Source of the DNA: Gambelia wislizenii
Lineage: Eukaryota > Chordata > Lepidosauria > Squamata > Crotaphytidae
Reading direction: 5' to 3'
Assembly (NCBI GenBank): GCA_030847615.1
Contig: JAUMIR010000001.1
Location: forward strand, 259,717,187 to 259,781,186
Length of the DNA: 64,000 nt
Part shown: one piece after another, positions 1 through 11,982 of the stretch
Numbering within the stretch: position 1 is the first letter of the stretch
How the letters are laid out: each line of letters begins with the position of its first letter
Translations under genes and position numbers: made by a program
The notes under the pieces: generated by a model
Databases searched by the model: none
What the model was told of the DNA's origin: nothing
Seen by the model: the letters and a program-made list of their open reading frames with translations, nothing else

Positions 1-264
1 ACTCTGTAGATGTCTACTTATGAGCCTTTCGGCCTTGAATGATTTAGAGCCCTGATTACTCAAGCGTAGTGCAGAAGTTTGCCCTGGCATTCCCTTGCCC
101 CCCAATTTACATTCCTCAGTTACAAATTTAAGCCACTCAGTAGGGCTTATGTCTTGGCCATGTGACTAGTACATTGCCTGAATCATACTTTAATTACTTC
201 ATCATATTTTCAACAATTCTTATCATTGCTGGACAACATTTAATATTGTACTTATATTTTATAG

Positions 265-479
265 TCTTCAAACAGTGTGGAACAAAATTCCAATTTTTCC
301 AAAAAAGAAATTGGAAAGAGCTGTGGATCCACAGATGAACTTTCACAATCATCTACCAACACTGCAGCTGTTGAGAACATTATCGATAGCCTAAAGATGC
401 ATGTCACTATCATCAATTTGCTCACATGGATTGTACTGCTATGTTGTCCATCTTTAATTTATTGGCTAAAAAATCTCAG
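265..479 (+). CDS. PGAP1: PGAP1 coding exon (third from last)
   Basis: The acceptor is a pyrimidine-rich tract ending ATAG at 261-264 and the donor GTAACC begins at 480. The 215-nt exon reads from [11 protein letters not shown] through a hydrophilic Ser/Thr-rich stretch into a membrane helix and ends YWLKNL plus two bases (AG). Those bases are completed by the first base of the next exon to give Arg. Confidence 0.8.
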
Positions 480-2838
480 GTAACCATCCTAAATGAACGG
501 ATTTTCTGCAATATTCCTTTAAAAATGCTTAAATTCAGCTGCTCTGAAGGGCTGTTGCTCCAAAAACTGGAAAGCTGATAGGGTTATTTTAATGTATGTA
601 CTTTGCTGTGCCATCAGGCACAACTAGAAGTGGAGGTGAGGCAGAATCTACAGATGGCAATGTCAGTCCAGGTTGTTTATAAACTTGAAGATAAGAGTCA
701 ACAACATTGCCAGTTTCCAAGTGATCCAGGACCAGGAAAGAAAGTGCTTGGAATTAGAGCTGAAAATATCTACCAGAAATTTGATACTGGATATCTGCCT
801 CCAGAGTGGATTGTAATAATCTCCGTGTCACAATATCCTTTGAAAACATTTCTAGTTGATTTGTTTAAAATATTTCATTTCACCATTTTTGAAGTTCAGT
901 GGCTCACAATAAATCAAATTAAGGTTTGTGCCAGTGTTAAAATATCAGCCCACAATAAGTGGCTTTTTGTGCTATAAAGTATTTCATTGTGGAATTAGGG
1001 GTGTCTGGTCCACCGACTTTTATTGCACTGTGTAATTTTTTCCTTTTTCTTTCCCCAGCCTTGCCCTCAAATCCCACGCTTATGTGATCATATGTTAGCC
1101 CTGGAGTGTTTTCAAACACCTCTTTTAATTTAATTACTGTATTCTGTTGATCCTACTGTGAAAATCAAACACGACTTTCAAAAGAGCACAGCTTGATTAC
1201 AAAACCCATGTGTTTTCTCTTTTTTTCATTAGGTACCATGTCAAACTGGATCCTGACCCATGTAGATCTCTTGCTTTTATCCTCACCACCATATTGGGGA
1301 TACTCATGAATACCAATACTTCAAAACTAAAATCAAGGTACTTCCGTTGATTATCTTCCTTTTGCATTTCTGATGTTTGAAGGCCCCTTTGTGAGGTTGT
1401 GCTGGTTTTTTTACTCTATGCTATTGTGTATGTTTGACCCAAAGGTGCCCTTCTGCAAACAGAATGATCCTTCAGTTCCGAGATGATACATAGGTCAGTA
1501 AAAGCTTCCAGAAATGAAAGTGTGTGTCTGTGATTTCCTTCATAAGCCCTCCTTTTTCTCACACACTGTTTTGGAGGGGACCCAACCCTCCTGAGCTTTT
1601 TTTTTTTTTTTTTAAAGGAAGAGCTAAGAGTACCTCATTCCATAAACTCCACTCATGAAGATTTACATGTAATCCAGCATCTTTTGGTTAAGTATAATTT
1701 ATTAAGCAAATGTAAGCAAGTGTCGTCCCATTTTAAAGCTTAATTTGAATCAGGTAGGCCCAGTTTAAATCCCGTCTTTTCTATGGACTCATAGTGTAGC
1801 AGTCCAAGACTCACTGTCCCTGTCTCTTAAAGTGAGTTGTTCTTGCGGCCAAGTGCTATCTGCTGTGGCCCAAGTTTTTTTTTTTAAACTGTGCATTTGA
1901 TCAATTGCAATCCTTATGTTGTTCAGGTCCCTCTAATACTGGAATTCTTTAAGTCTCTATGTGGCTTTTCAGAGTGCATGTTATGGGGTATTGCATGCGC
2001 CTTTCCAGTGCCAGCACAAACATTGTTTTAATACTAAAAAGCCGGTTTTGTAATTCAAATCAAAGGGGAGTGTATCATTACTATTCAGTGCTGTACTGGT
2101 ATCTGAAATTCTTCACATCTCCTGTAATTATGCTGGAATACTAGCTGATAATTCTCATGTAAAAAATTGTTACAGATGTTTTAAGAAGCTGCATTTTTTT
2201 CAGCGTGTAACTTAACATACTGAACTCATAGTCTAACAAGCCACTATTAGTTTTGCAAGAATGTTGCATGTAATAGTGGTACTGCTTTATCACCAGGCTC
2301 ACATGAATTGTTTAAACTGGGGCCTGTGTCTCTAGAGCCAAACATATGTTGGTCCAGTCTGCAATAGGAGACGGTCCTCTGCACCTCATTTTGAAGTCAG
2401 GTCAACTGCCTAGCTAGGCCTCTTAATTAAATCTGACTCCAACACTGACATTTCAGGTAAAGGCTAAGGGGATGCCAGAAATGGGATTGTCATGATGGAA
2501 TTCCAGTCCTAGAGGCCCTTACCACTAGTGGCTTCAAAGCTGTTGCTGCCTTGCTGAAAGGCAGTTCTCTTATTAAAAAAAAAATCCCATATGCAAAATA
2601 CTCCATAATATTTTCCCAAAAATATCTGCAGTGTTTTGCCATTGATATTATAGCTGCAGTAACCAAAATATTATCATTTTTTCTTTTCTTTTCCCACAGT
2701 CAAATGTTGAAAATTGCAGCTTATCTTCCACTTCCTTTCTCTGTTGCTGTCGTGGCTTTTGCACCAATGAATTTATACCGAGCACCGTACTTCATAATCA
2801 TTCCTTTTAGTCTTCATGCATTGTGCCACATTGTGTGA
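265..2838 (+). CDS. PGAP1: PGAP1, GPI inositol-deacylase, last three coding exons (5' part outside window)
   Basis: PGAP1 removes the inositol-linked acyl chain from GPI anchors in the ER membrane. The catalytic lipase domain is N-terminal and lies outside this window. Three exons (265-479, 1233-1337, 2700-2838) join in one frame. They encode a polar, Ser-rich loop followed by at least three hydrophobic segments: [14 protein letters not shown] in the first exon, [14 protein letters not shown] in the second, and most of the last exon, ending ALCHIV and TGA at 2836. All borders have AG acceptors and GT donors. The call rests on recalled similarity of the C-terminal membrane region and on gene order, because C2orf66 and GTF3C3 follow in the same orientation as in human 2q33.1. 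No other multi-pass protein fits this position. I have not aligned the exons to a reference. Confidence 0.83.
480..1232 (+). other. PGAP1 intron, no feature recognised
   Basis: This intron joins two in-phase PGAP1 exons. A frame of about 125 codons is open at 603-977, but it has no splice context, no ATG at its start and no family that I recognise, so I treat it as chance or a decayed repeat. Confidence 0.6.
1233..1337 (+). CDS. PGAP1: PGAP1 coding exon (second from last)
   Basis: The acceptor TTTTTTCATTAG ends at 1232 and the donor GTACTT starts at 1338. The 105-nt exon encodes [16 protein letters not shown] followed by [19 protein letters not shown], one hydrophobic segment after a short loop. 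Its last two bases pair with the first base of the next exon to give Ser. Confidence 0.82.
1338..2699 (+). other. PGAP1 intron, no feature recognised
   Basis: This is a 1.36-kb last intron with a poly-T run near 1599-1614. I recognise no repeat family or coding segment in it. It ends in a strong polypyrimidine tract and CACAG at 2695-2699. Confidence 0.6.
2700..2838 (+). CDS. PGAP1: PGAP1 terminal coding exon
   Basis: After the acceptor the exon completes a Ser codon and reads [20 protein letters not shown], then a second hydrophobic half ending HALCHIV, with TGA at 2836-2838. Two hydrophobic runs separated by [10 protein letters not shown] fit the end of a multi-pass membrane protein. The frame is open for some distance upstream of the acceptor, so the splice site and the phase match to the previous exon set the start. 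Confidence 0.82.
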
Positions 2839-3653
2839 AACTTTACCAAAGCACTGGGCCTACAAGCAACAGGAATGGGAGTTTGAACAAAGAATGATCT
2901 AGGACAGCATGGGTGTGACAATAGTGCTGTTTGCTGTTAATGCCAGAAATACGAAATATATTCGGTATGCAGGATTGGACATCTATGGTGGTGGTGATAA
3001 TCCTGTTTGGACAACATGAGTTTTTCTACTATACTGTTTTTAAGTATTTCTTTAAAAATATTGTAGAAACGTAGAATTCAGTTGCACACTACTCTTAATC
3101 TGCACCTGACACTGGTGACAAGCGCTGCAGCATGGTTTCCTTGGTAGGAAAGTAAATGGTTTTATTTATTTTTTAGCCATTGTGAATTTGTATTGTCTCA
3201 TTCTAAAGCACAGGGACTGAAAGAAAATGGTCATAAAATTAATTGGCCAATAAGACAATCTAGAACTTCTTACTCACTTATAGGCAGCTGTTATAGCTTT
3301 ATCCTTCCTTGGGTCTATAGTAAACTACAGTACTGTTGCTGCTAGACTGTTGGTGGTGGGTGACAGATCCAAAGCTGTTTCAGAACCTCCAGATCTGCAA
3401 AACAATTAAATGCTTAGTGTGTCAACATTTATTCAGTGTAACATAATTTAGTAGGTATGCTAACAAGTCTTTGTATTGTTAAATTGCCAAGTCTGAAACT
3501 TAGGACAGATTCGTGGGTTGCTGTTTCTATACAGAGAAATGTATGCTATTATACAAAAAAGTATGTGCAAATTAACATGAAATGCTCATCCCAAGTTGGC
3601 AAATATATTTGTTGGAGGGGGCATCCCTGCATAAGTTCCCCAATATTGCAGTT
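2839..3653 (+). other. PGAP1: PGAP1 3' untranslated region, proximal part
   Basis: Sequence after the stop codon with no further coding signal. The first plausible polyadenylation signal is ATTAAA at 3405-3410, followed by a GT-rich stretch, which would give a 3' UTR of about 590 nt. Later signals are possible at 3923 and 14842. Confidence 0.5.
3405..3410 (+). terminator. Candidate PGAP1 polyadenylation signal (proximal)
   Basis: ATTAAA is followed within 15 nt by GTGTGTC, a GU-rich downstream element. It is the first such pair after the stop codon. Confidence 0.4.
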
Positions 3654-3883
3654 CAGTTGTGCCTTCATATTCGCTGGGGTTTGGTTCCAGGACCCCCCGT
3701 GAATACCCAAATCCGTGAATACTCAAGTCCCATTATATGCAATGGCATAGCAAAATGGTGTCCCTTATATAAGATGGCAAAATCAAGGTTTGCTTTTTGG
3801 ATTATTATTTTTTAAAGAATATTTTCAAGCCATAAATACTTAAATCCATGAATGCCAAATCCATGAATATGGAGGGACAACTG
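3654..3883. mobile_element. Tigger-like MITE, copy 1
   Basis: Begins CAGTTGTGCC and ends in the inverse, GGGACAACTG, with TA directly after the right end. The body (GGTTTGGTTCCAGGACCCCC, then a 'gaatacccaaatcc' motif) matches five other copies in the window. It is almost identical to the copy at 24903, so both are fairly young. There is no coding capacity. Confidence 0.7.
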
Positions 3884-3943
3884 TATATTAGAGACCAAAG
3901 TGTACATTTGCATAGCTACTTAAATAAAAGACTTTGATTAAGG

Positions 3944-4163
3944 AGATTTTCAGACTACACCATTATAGTGTTACTATTCCACTTTAATTGCTCTGGCTTT
4001 GTGCTGTGGAATTCTGGGGTTTGTAGTTTAGTGAGGCCTAAGAGCTCTCTGGCTGAGAGTTGTAAATGCCCCTCCTTAAACTGCAAATCCCAGGATTCAA
4101 CAGGAGGGCAGCCATAGCAAATAAAGTGGAATAGTAACACTATAACAGTGTTGTCTGAAAATC
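3944..4163. mobile_element. MITE with long terminal inverted repeats (hAT-like)
   Basis: The two ends are inverted copies for about 45 bp: the left reads AGATTTTCAGACTACACC and the right reads its complement ending GTCTGAAAATCT. The interior carries 'ggaattctggggtttgtag', typical of common sauropsid non-autonomous DNA elements. A clear target duplication is not visible. Confidence 0.6.
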
Positions 4164-5046
4164 TAGCATGACACTTAATTTTGAGGATAGCTTCCGACAT
4201 GCAGGCTAGTTTATTCAAGAGCAGTGCAATCCCTTTTACTAACAAAATATTTGTGAAAGCCATCAAGGTTCCATCTTTAGGGATTTACTTAATAATTCCA
4301 TGTTGCAATATCCTTTATCCACAAAGAATTTTATTTTTTTTCTTTTACTCATAATTTATAAAACTTTCTGGTTTCAGTCTGCAGTCTTAAAACTTAAATC
4401 CTCATAATATCATTACCATTAATATGAAAGGCAGAACACTCACCCACGTATTAATGACAGCCACTGGATTGAAGATTTCTTTTCATCCCATAAAGTCCAT
4501 TGTCGTTGCCAAGATAGTTGGAAATAGAAAGTACTGATTGCTGACTTAATGTCCACGAAGTCTAGCATGCAGCAGGCTGAACTGATAAAATTTGTCCTAC
4601 AATCACCCCCACCCCCCATTCTGGTCACAGTTGACTGCCATAGTTCCCACAATCTTGGCAAGGTTTTTTTTTGGACCTTGTGTGGGTGATCTTCTTGACC
4701 ACCACCATCTGTTGCCTAGAGGGGGATAAATAATCAATTGGAACTTCCCTCCACACTGGTGACCCCACCACTGCATCTCTCTGTCTCACAGAGCCCTATG
4801 AAATAGATGTCATGGGGCCATATCCATATCCTGATGTCTATTCATGCCCGGAGATTTTCTTCATGAACATCGTATCTTCTTTTAAACTGCATTTTAAGAT
4901 TTAAATCCAACTACCTTCTCCCAATGCCCTACATCAGTGTTTAAAAAAAAGGAACTTCTGAAGGGGATATAAGTGTCAGGAATCACCTTAACCCAGAGCT
5001 ATGCATTTGTACTCCTATCTCTTAAAATCGGTTGTGGAAATTGGGG
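4164..5046. other. No gene or repeat recognised
   Basis: AT-rich sequence without exons or recognisable mobile DNA. It could be distal PGAP1 3' UTR or intergenic. Confidence 0.5.
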
Positions 5047-5136
5047 CCAGATGTTGTTGAACTACAAATCCCAGCATTCCTCACCATTGACTGTGCTGGC
5101 TAGGGTTGATGGGACTTAGAGTTTAACAACATCTGG
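5047..5136. mobile_element. Short inverted-repeat element (CCAGATGTTGTTG family)
   Basis: The ends CCAGATGTTGTTGAACTAC and TTTAACAACATCTGG are inverted copies around a core with 'atcccagcattcc'. Related copies occur at about 32660, 34236, 45108 and 48305, which marks a dispersed non-autonomous DNA transposon family. Confidence 0.55.
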
Positions 5137-7279
5137 AGTGCCATAAGTTGCCCACTCTTGTCTTAAATGGTTCTGCCACATATAGAATTATAAAAGAACA
5201 CATACTTCAAAAAATCAAACCTTTCTCTGTTTGCAAATAAGTTTCAAGAGAATCTGCCCTGAAACAAGAGCCTGAGTGGCAAACACTGATCCTATATAAC
5301 CATCTACAAATCAGTTACACATTCTCTGGTACCTTAATGCAAGACATTATATCCAAAGGCCAATGTTGTTTAAAAATCAGTGACTGTTTTGTAACTATAG
5401 CATAGCTTGCTGACCTATATGTAACTGTATCTTTGTCTTACTTCGACATCATCCATTGCCTTGATACCTGAGTGCTGATGTTACATAATGGCTCCCTCCC
5501 TTCTCCTGTTATGATCTGGGAAGAGCCATTTCTCCAAATCAAGTTACAGTACATATTTTTGTCCTGCCTTTCTCCCGTTTGTATCCATTCATGCCTGAAG
5601 TGCCTCAGTTAGTTAATTCAAGTGTGTGCATTCAGTTTTTTTCCAGTTGACTTGAAAACCCTTGTAAGTATAGAATTCTCTTGCAAGCTTGTTAACAAAT
5701 TTAGTGTGTAAAGCTGTGTGTGAACCACTAAGACCACTATAGAATAAGTGTTTTAAATGCTGTGCTCCAGACTTAATCTAGTTGTATGGTCTTAATAGCT
5801 TTACATCATTTTTATCCTGTTAACATTTTAAATCCTTGCTACTCTTAGGTAAGTGGTTTGGGCAAACTGAAGTCTTAATTCTCAGAGCCCATTTGTGCCC
5901 ATATGCCCCAATTATGTGGTGCTTAATGCATGTGTAGGGGGCAAAAATTGAGCAGTCAGCATCCTTTGTGTGTTTTCATGTACTGCTAAGCTGGATTACT
6001 TACAGCCTCTGCCAGGGGTTCCTTCTGATTGTTGGGCTAGGCTTCTTGCCAGTAGATGGTAACCAACCTAAGGAGAAGCCACAAGCTGTGCAGGGGCCTC
6101 ATTTAATGTAGCCTGATCTTGAGCAGCCCTCTGTGCCTCATAATAGCAGTAATGCTACTATAGCAGTATATTAGTAACAGCTATTACTATTACTATAGAG
6201 TAATCATTATATCTTTGTAGGAGTAATAGTGGTACAAAGTGGAGGATTTTGGCAGGTATCCTCTCTCTCTCTCTTTTTTTTTTTTTTTGTCATATTGCTA
6301 TAGCAATAAAAAATGGAACTTGCCAAATATTTCATTGTCAGGCAGTTACTTAAGGGCACAAAAGTTTTCAAAGTCATGCATTGGCACTCCTGCTTGGAAG
6401 CTTGCCTCTTCTGTTCACAATGCAGAGGAAAGCTTCTACTTTTCAAAGCTGCTTGATTTGGTTCTGAACTTTTTGGCTTTGCTCCACAACTCTTTTGCCT
6501 GCTCTGCACTTAGGGAAGGTGTGAAGCCTCAATATGATTGAACAAAGTCAGGGTCTGTGTCCTTCCTAACTACTGTAGATTAAAATGACCAGTGTTTTCG
6601 TTTCTGCCATGTCACCTTAGTATCTGCAGCTAATCAGATTCAGAGGACTGGAAACTTGGAACCTCTCTGAAGAAACCTGCAATATGCTTTAGGTCAGCAT
6701 GGCCCTTTCGAAGATGAGTGTGTTCACCTACATATTGCTTAGAAGTTGTTGGCCTTTTTGTATTGTCATCTGGTTATAAATTATACAGTATGTACAGTGA
6801 TGAACAAGTTCACGTGCAGAACGTGCGAGACAACTGGTCTCCCATTAAGGTCTCTGTGGAGTTAACACTATCATACATGCTATGTAGGTTCTATGATACA
6901 CAGTATTCTTATTATGTTTTCTCTGGTTTTTTTATCTCATTGTGAATCAATATATTTATAGTTCCACATTTTGTATGTATTTTGAAGGTACTTTTATACT
7001 TGGGGTCTCTAGCTTTATCTACTCAGAAGTAAGCCACATTCCATCCATGTCTATCCAAGTCCCATTGCCTGACTTCTGTGTAGACAGGTAGGACTGCACT
7101 GTACGTTGCGTAAGTAGAATATAGAAATTCTGTTTAAATGAATATTATCCTTAAATCAAACTTTAAATTTGGGCTGAGTCCAGATGAGCATGGTTGCACT
7201 CTACCACCACCCCCATACTGTCGTTTTCAGTAAGTGTTTCTCCCAAATCATTAAAACTTTTTTATACATCTCTAGGTTC
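5137..7279. other. Unannotated stretch with one old interspersed repeat
   Basis: No exon is visible. There is a poly-T run near 6273-6288. An old palindromic repeat ('tctactcagaagtaag' ... 'cttctgtgtagacagg') lies at about 7012-7105; this motif also occurs near 13655, 37075 and 62930. Otherwise I see nothing. Confidence 0.45.
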
Positions 7280-7289
7280 CAGAATATTT

Positions 7290-8660
7290 TTTTGGATGGA
7301 TTTTGCATGGATTAGAGGCATGTCTTGGGAGGCGGCAGCTTTAATATCAACCCTCCCCTCCAAGAGCCAGAAAAGACCAGGCAAGGGCAATTCCCACCAA
7401 CATTGCCAGAGCATGCAAAGATTCGTTACAGGAAGGGAATCACAGCCATCTGCTCATGGGCACAATGTTGGCCATGCTAGAAATTTCCCACCAAAACATA
7501 CAGTGGTCATTTTGGAAATTTTAGGAACCTTAGCATCTGACTCATGGGCCTTCCTAATTCAGGAGGGGAAGTGCAGGGTCCCTAGCCACAGCAGTTTCTT
7601 CAGAGTCCAAGGACCAAGGGGAATTAACTCAATGGGATCTACCCCCTCGAGAATGAAGGAGAGTGCTACTGCTCTAAGGAGGAATATGAGGAAGAGCAAG
7701 GTTGCCAGGGGAGTATAGGGATAACAGTGCACAAGACACCCCCTCTGAGTCAGAGGAGGGTGAGTTTTCTTCCAAGGAGGACCAAGACAATGTCTCAGTC
7801 TCTCTTCGGTCAGGTTTTTTTCAGCCAGAGGATTTCAATATACTATTACAGAAGGCAATTAAGACCTTGGGCCTCAACATACCTGCACAACCCCCACCCC
7901 AGGATCTTGATTTGCCTCATGGGAGCAGGGAGTGCTTTCTGAAGGCGAACACCTCACCATCAGATGTGCCTTTTCCTATTGACTTTGTCAATGGTCAGAG
8001 GGATGGAGTAAGCCTGCAGCAAACTGGCTTAATTCAGGCTGTGTTAAGAAGTTTTACACCCTCCCTGGTAACATGATGCACAAGCTTCAGGTGCCACTGG
8101 TCGATGGTCCAGTCACAACCTTAGTGTCATCTTCAGTCTACACAAAAGATGGGAAGGATTCTTTCAGAGTCTCTGAGGACCAGAAGGCAGAGGTGTCCCC
8201 TAACAAAGCTCATGAAGCCTCCTTGCTGAGAGCCACCACCTCTATCTCCCTACTGTCATGAGCACCGATTTTATGGGCCAAGGAGCTTGCAAAGTTTCTT
8301 TCTCCTGAACTGGTCAAAGTCAGACAGGGAATTAACAAGATCCTGAAAGTGTCTGTCTTTGCGGCTGCTGCAAGCCTGAATGCTACCCAGTTTAATTTGC
8401 GAGTCCAGGCCACATCTGTCGTACAGCACCAAATCTGGTTGAAGAACTGGAATGTGGACACCAAATCCAAGCATAACCTAACTTTCTTCTCCCTTTCTGG
8501 GCACCAAGCTCTTTGGGGAGTCTTTGGATCCAGTGCTTATAAACACCAAGGACAAAAAGAAGGTTGCTAGTGCATGGAAAAAGGAAAGTGGATAAAAGAA
8601 GTACCAGACATGGCCAGTCCTCCTTTAACTCAGCTAGAGGAAATTTCTCTGCCCACTTCA
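7290..8660 (+). pseudogene. DIRS-1 gag-like region (broken)
   Basis: Frames at 7194-8261 and then near 8270-8650 together give an acidic Ser-rich segment (SESEEGEFSSKEDQDN), a motif HKLQVPLVDGPVTTL, and a helical AAAASLNAT segment followed by QIWLKNWN. This order is typical of DIRS gag. The second DIRS at 18.3 kb carries the matching MLKVPLMDNPIIALLSS and TKDKKK motifs, which supports both calls. Several stops and frame changes make it non-functional. Confidence 0.65.
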
Positions 8661-8703
8661 CCCCCTCCTTGAGATCAAGGTTGTTCAGGGGTTTTCAACC
8701 GCA

Positions 8704-10560
8704 ATGGAGAGGAGGGGCAAATTGTTCCAGGCCAAACAACAGAATTTCCAGAAGACAGGGGGTCCCAAGCAGGCACCTCCAAGCAAGGTCAATGCAAGGA
8801 CCAGCAGACCTGATGCCAACACTCCAGTAGGGGGTAGGCTTCAGAAGTTTACAAGCATTTGGAAGGATTCATCATCGGACCAATGGATGCTGAACACCAC
8901 CAGTCAAGGATACAGAATCGAGTGTACCACCCTCCCTTCAGACTCATACCTGACACCACCCAGGTCCAAGAAACTTCTCAAGTACAGCCTAGTCCTAGAG
9001 GCCGTCAATCAACTGGCCTAGACAGGGGCTATAGAGGAAATTCCACCCTCTCAGAAATTCAAGGGTTGTTATTCTATCATTTTTTTCATGCCCAAGAAAA
9101 ACAGATAGTGGTGGGCAATCCTAAATTTGAGGAAGGTAAACAAATTCATCAGAAATTGCAAGTTTTGTATAGAGATGCTAAAGAACATATTTCATGTTAT
9201 CCAGCCAGGAGACTTTCTGTTCTCCGTGGATTTGACTGAAACTTATTTGCATTTCCCAGTTCATGAGCCACACTGCAGATGCCTCTGGTTCACCTATGTG
9301 GGTAGGTACTATCAGTAACACTATTTCTGCCAAGGAACAAAGGAAATTTGTAGGTGGAACTAAAATGTTATTTCTTTGATTGAGTGTATCCTCAATTATT
9401 CTAATAGCTTCTTCCTGAGGTATATTAGTGTATAGTGATTTAACATCCAAAGTAACCAATATGCTAAATGAACAGTCCAACCTGAATGTTTTAATGAAAT
9501 TAAGAAAATCTGTGGTGTCCTTTTACTGTTGTGGATTGTCAGTACAGAGACCTGCCCTTTGGCCTCACGTCAGCTCCCAGGGTCTTCACAAAGATTATGC
9601 TAGCACTGGTCACCAGGTTGAGGAGGGACCAAGTGCACATCTATCCTTATTTGGATGATCTGCTTGTGCACTCAAACTCCTTACTGCAAGGGAGAATGCA
9701 TCTGCAGTTGATGTTAGACTCTTTGGATCGCCATGGTTTTCTGGTCAATCATAGGAAAAACCACCTGGTGCTTACCTGAGAGATCCAGCACCTGGGAGCT
9801 GTGATAAACATGCACTCTGGGATTGTAGCTCCTCCTGGACTTGGTGCAGGTCATCAGGCGTGCCATCTTGCAAGTAAAGCAGTCCAAATGAGTGGATCTC
9901 ACTCTCCTGGCTCATTTTCAGCATTTATGATTACCACCATAGAATGCCTCCTATCGGCACGTCTTCATGGTGGGCCATTACAGTGGCTCCTTCTTCCCCA
10001 TCAAGCAGCTATTGTGGTCAAGAGTCACCACCATATCCCATTGCCTCCACAAGTTCACCACTCCCTCAACTGGTGGATCTCCCCAGTACTGGGCAGAGGG
10101 AAACACTTCTGGGAAACAGTGCAGATAACAACTGATGCCAGCCTTCGGGGCTGGTGAGCCCATTGCAGGCCACATCTCAGACAGGAAATTTGGAAGGAGG
10201 AAAAGGCCAAGCACAGCATCAGTTGGCTGGAGCTCAGGGCAATAAGACTAAATCTTCTGGCATTTGCAAATTGGATAGAAGGTAGTTCAGTGCTTGTCAG
10301 GACCAACAACATCACAGCCAAGGCCCACATCAACCACTGGGGAGAACCAGGTCCAGACATCTCATGGAGGAGGCTCAGATGCTCCTGACATGGGCAGAAG
10401 CACATCTCCTGGTCATAGACGCTGAATACCTCCAGGGAAATTTCAACACCAGGGCGGACTGGCTTAGCAGGATGGACCTTGGCCCAGTGGAATGGAGCTT
10501 CCACCCAGAAGTCTTCCAGCTGATTGCAGATTGATTTGGACACCCAGAGATTTGACCTAT
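8704..10560 (+). pseudogene. DIRS-1 reverse transcriptase / RNase H (broken)
   Basis: The frames at 8704-9021 (VGGRLQKFTSIWKDSSSDQW), 9127-9318 (FSVDLTETYLHFPVHEP, RT motif A region) and 9531-9779 (LPFGLTSAPRVFTKIM, then IYPYLDDLLVHS, RT motif C) are one RT split by an inserted Penelope piece and frameshifts. RNase H-like sequence follows: TTDASLRGW near 10130, SISWLELRAIRLN near 10220, and ADWLSRMDLGPVEWSFHPEV near 10455. The YLDD box is intact but the frame is not. Confidence 0.8.
9318..9538 (-). mobile_element. Penelope-like element fragment nested in DIRS-1 RT
   Basis: The minus strand encodes SILVTLDVKSLYTNIPQEEA, the hallmark palm motif of Penelope-like RT. The 221-bp insert splits the DIRS RT between Tyr-Tyr-Gln and Tyr-Arg-Asp-Leu-Pro. 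TCAGTA occurs at both edges (9312-9317 and 9539-9544), and removing the insert plus one copy restores the DIRS reading frame. It is an internal fragment with neither Penelope end. Confidence 0.75.
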
Positions 10561-10735
10561 CTGCTTGCCAGCCAATTACAAGATGGCCAGATTCTTGTCC
10601 AGATACCGGATGGGGGGGCATTAGGCCTGGATGACCTGATGTCCACTTGGCCCAGGGGGCTGCTGTATGCCTTCCCTCTAAGAGCACTGATTTTGAGAGC
10701 CCTAAGAAAGGCAAGGACAGAGGAGGCATGGTAAT

Positions 10736-10790
10736 CTTTGTAACCCCAGTTTGGCCAAGGAGACTCTTGTAACCCCAGTTTGGCCAAGGG
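10736..10790 (+). repeat. 29-bp tandem duplication inside DIRS-1
   Basis: 'ttgtaaccccagtttggcca' occurs twice, 29 bp apart, between the RNase H and recombinase parts of DIRS-1. Confidence 0.8.
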
Positions 10791-10989
10791 GAGATCATGA
10801 GCATGGCAACAGACTGCCTTCCTCTACTACTAAGGGAGGACCTCCTGATGCAGGGGAAGTTATGTTACCTGGAGCCCAAATGGCTACAGCTTCATGCATG
10901 GCTGTTGAGAAGCACATGTGGAGGGGGCACGGTTACTCAGAGAAAGTGGTGGACACTATTGTCTCCTCCAGAAGCCCATCCACCCAACA

Positions 10990-11930
10990 GGATGGACACA
11001 CAAACCTTAAAGGTGTTTAGAAGATGGCGCAAACGTAAGAAGTTACCTCAAGGTGTCAGTTCCATCACTCTTGGAGTTCCTCAGGGGGGGTAGAAAGAGG
11101 ACTGCATGATAAAGAGGCAGATAGCAGCAATTACTTCCATCTTACCTCCAAGACAAGGGGACAGGCTGTCACCTCACCTATATGTGTGTAGATTCATCTG
11201 GGTCCTGTCACTGATTGCCCCTCCAGCAGTCCACATGTTTCTGTTCTGGGTCTTACACACCTTCCTGAAGGCTCTTACAGTTCCTTGGTTCAAACCCATT
11301 AGGGAAGTTTCACTGAAACACCTGACTTGGAATGTGCTATTTCTAACAGCTATAATATCAGCACACATATCAGCACACATGTGACACATGGTATCACAGC
11401 TAGGGGCCCTTTCAACACACAAGGAGTTGTGCATGGTTAGACCAAACTCAGTTCTTCTGTGGCTTGACCCTATGTTTGTGCCCAAGGTGAACTCTTCATT
11501 CCACAGAGAACAGGAGGTCATTCTACCATCCTTCAGCCCCAAACCACTAGAGAAGATCTGGCGCATGCTTGACATCTACTGAGCCATGAGAGTGTACCTG
11601 AAGAGAATGAGCAGCTTCCATCATGCGGGTTCTGTTTATTTCATTCAACCAGATGTCTCTAGGAAGAAAGGTTTCTGCATCCACCTTGAGCAGATGGATC
11701 AATGATTGCATTGTGGTCTGTTATCAATCCTTGGGAGTGCAGCAACCTTCACAGCCTTAGTGACTAACGCACCATTGGTGGAGATCTTCAGGGCAGCCAT
11801 GTGGGGCAGTTCCTTAAACATTACAAGCTGGACTCATATGCCTCAGTTGTGGGTCCTTTTGGCAGGAGGATGCTCCAGCAAGTAGTAAAGCATTAGTACC
11901 CACAAGGACTTGCCATCCCTCCCATCTAGG
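10990..11930 (+). pseudogene. DIRS-1 tyrosine recombinase (broken)
   Basis: The pieces read TLKVFRRWRKRKKLP near 11000, then SLKHLTWNVLFLTAI, GALSTHKELC and PKVNSSFHREQEVILPSF (11310-11540), and EIFRAAMWGSSLNI near 11790. These match the order in DIRS YR domains, including the strand preceding the nucleophile region. A stop at 11580 and later frame changes break it. Confidence 0.65.
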
Positions 11931-11982
11931 GAGCTATGGTATGTTCCACATCAGGATGTTGCTCCCTTCTCCACTGGGAAAA

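Noticed and set aside
603..977. 125-codon open frame in a PGAP1 intron
   Set aside because: The flanking PGAP1 exons join in phase without it. It has no ATG at its start and no acceptor/donor pair that preserves frame, and I recognise no family.
8392..8661. Overlapping frames on both strands in the gag region of DIRS-1
   Set aside because: They are chance frames across a decayed gag; only the + strand motifs match DIRS gag.
9178..9480. Minus-strand 100-codon frame that looks like a gene
   Set aside because: It is the nested Penelope RT fragment plus antisense of DIRS-1, not an independent gene.
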